This document shows positions 6,636-7,469 of a DNA stretch of 7,469 nt, piece after piece. Position numbers and translations under genes: made by a program. The notes under the pieces were generated by a model that saw nothing but the letters and a program-made list of their open reading frames with translations, made no database searches and was not told where the DNA came from. Source of the stretch: Eubacterium sp. (GTDB lineage: Bacteria > Bacillota > Clostridia > Oscillospirales > Acutalibacteraceae); contig JAIDLO010000049.1 in assembly GCA_029050995.1 (NCBI GenBank), positions 1-7,469 of the forward strand. Direction: 5' to 3'. The first letter of the stretch is position 1, and each line of letters opens with the position of its first letter.

Positions 6636-7327
6636 TGAAAGAATTGTTGAAAAAACTGAAAATTGCTTTGTTTACGAAACGCTGTGATTTCTGCGGTGAG
6701 GTCGTGTGCTTTGATGAAGCTTTGTGTGCAGAATGCAGTTCTTTGTCAAGAATAAGTGAACCGATTTGCCCGAAATGCGGTTGTTCAAAGCAGGATTGTA
6801 AATGCAGGAAATATCAGAAGGAAACGGAATATAAAGCCGTTGTTGCTCCGTTTTATTATGAGGGTTCCGTATCCCGTGCAATTCTCAATATGAAAATGAA
6901 TGAAATGCCAAAGCTGATAAACGAACAGAGTAAATGGGTTGTTGATGCAGTCAAAAAGCATTATGAAGAAATTGATTTTGATTTTGTAACCTTTGTGCCT
7001 ATGCGAAAAGAAGATATTGCAAAAAGGGGATATAATCAGGCAAAACTGCTTGCAGAAATCGTTTCAAAGGAATGTAATATTCCGCTAAAAGATGTTTTGC
7101 GGAAAAAGCGTAAAACGAAAATACAGAAACGCCAAAAGGCAAATGAAAGATTTGCAAATATGTATAATGCTTTTGATGTAAAAGATAGTGCAGATGTGTA
7201 CGGAAAGAACATTTTGCTGATTGATGATGTCAAAACAACAGGTGCAACATTAACCTCAATCGCTTTGACCTTGAAAGCATATGGAGCATCCTCTGTATAT
7301 TGTGCAGTAATTGCAATTGTAAAATAG
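6632..7327 (+). CDS. comFC: ComF-family protein (ComFC) with zinc finger and phosphoribosyltransferase-like domain
   Basis: ComFC-type proteins assist the handling of single-stranded DNA in natural transformation; the related GntX occurs in non-competent bacteria. Residues 18-35 form a four-cysteine zinc finger (Cys18, Cys21, Cys32, Cys35), and a second cysteine group follows at Cys46, Cys49, Cys56 and Cys58. FVPMRKEDIAKRGYNQ is the family signature in mid-protein. The phosphoribosyltransferase loop ILLIDDVKTTGATL (194-207) has Asp198-Asp199 and Thr202-Thr206. The 231-residue length is normal and all key parts are present. The ATG at 6632 overlaps the comEA stop as ATGA; a second ATG at 6635 immediately follows. 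No ribosome site is seen, so translation probably depends on ribosomes ending comEA. It is the last gene before the terminator. ComF-family membership is clear; a transformation role in this organism is inferred. Confidence 0.92.
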   Translation: MMKELLKKLKIALFTKRCDFCGEVVCFDEALCAECSSLSRISEPICPKCGCSKQDCKCRKYQKETEYKAVVAPFYYEGSVSRAILNMKMNEMPKLINEQSKWVVDAVKKHYEEIDFDFVTFVPMRKEDIAKRGYNQAKLLAEIVSKECNIPLKDVLRKKRKTKIQKRQKANERFANMYNAFDVKDSADVYGKNILLIDDVKTTGATLTSIALTLKAYGASSVYCAVIAIVK

Positions 7328-7352
7328 AATATTTTAAATTAATTGCAATAAA

Positions 7353-7376
7353 AAAGCCGTTCAATTGAACGGCTTT
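7353..7376. terminator. Bidirectional intrinsic terminator, 24-base perfect palindrome
   Basis: The 24 bases are their own reverse complement. In RNA they give the stem AAAGCCGTTC / GAACGGCTTT with an AATT loop. On the plus strand the stem ends in CTTT followed by AATTTATA, a modest U-tract. On the minus strand it ends in six T (7355-7350) followed by ATTG, a stronger tract. It lies 25 bases after the comF-like stop (TAG 7325-7327) and 12 bases after the stop of the convergent gene, so it serves both. Confidence 0.9.
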
Positions 7377-7388
7377 AATTTATACTCT

Positions 7389-7469
7389 TTAAATTGTAAA
7401 CTTAATTTCCTTAGCAAAATCAATGAATGTTTTGTTGTATTCTTCTTGATATTTATCTTTGCAGGAAAA
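7389..7469 (-). CDS. C-terminal end of an unidentified convergent gene
   Basis: Reading the minus strand from 7469, an open frame of 26 codons runs to a TAA at 7391-7389. It encodes a Lys/Glu-rich end containing EEYNKTFIDFAKEIKFTI. The frame is open to the window edge, the stop sits just before the shared terminator, and the composition suits a soluble helical C-terminus followed by a short strand. The start and most of the gene lie outside the window, and I do not recognise the family from this fragment. Confidence 0.6.
   Translation of the reverse strand, partial: FSCKDKYQEEYNKTFIDFAKEIKFTI

Noticed and set aside
1..7469. CRISPR array, insertion sequence, tRNA or known riboswitch
   Set aside because: No spaced repeats, transposase frame, cloverleaf or recognisable aptamer was found; intergenic space is minimal.

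Overview
The window looks like a low-GC Firmicute of the class Clostridia, plausibly a gut Oscillospirales/Ruminococcus-like lineage. The evidence is AT-rich DNA, strong GGAG-type ribosome sites, GTG and TTG starts, tightly overlapping genes, and the order ClpP-like TepA, YlzJ-like, FtsK/SpoIIIE, which resembles the Bacillus subtilis tepA-ylzJ-spoIIIE cluster. The placement is inferred from gene content; no marker gene fixes it.

Positions 1-72 hold an extended -10 promoter and a short leader. An inverted repeat there puts the first start codon in a stem and its ribosome site in the loop. Seven co-directional genes then run to 7327 with almost no spacing: a ClpP-family TepA-like peptidase (73-789); a small overlapping YlzJ-like protein starting at GTG (774-989); a polytopic membrane protein of the UppP/BacA family that lacks the family's catalytic residues and probably starts at TTG 922 (922-1788); an FtsK/SpoIIIE DNA translocase (1798-4356); a YgiQ-family radical SAM protein (4349-6229); a membrane-anchored helix-hairpin-helix ComEA-like protein (6183-6635); and a ComFC-like protein (6632-7327). 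A 24-base perfect palindrome (7353-7376) forms a terminator that can serve both strands. The last 81 bases encode the C-terminal end of an unidentified convergent gene on the minus strand.

The genes probably form one transcript from the promoter near position 25. FtsK pumps chromosomal DNA at the division or sporulation septum. ComEA- and ComFC-like proteins handle incoming single- or double-stranded DNA in competent bacteria, but the channel gene comEC is not in the window. TepA and YlzJ accompany the translocase gene in Bacillus for reasons that are not clear. No CRISPR array, insertion sequence, tRNA or rRNA is visible.

The most interesting items are the UppP-like protein with a dismantled active site inserted between ylzJ and ftsK, the divergent overlapping ylzJ-like gene, the hairpin over the tepA start codon, and an 11-bp perfect inverted repeat across the ygiQ stop codon. 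I do not see a wholly new multi-gene system.
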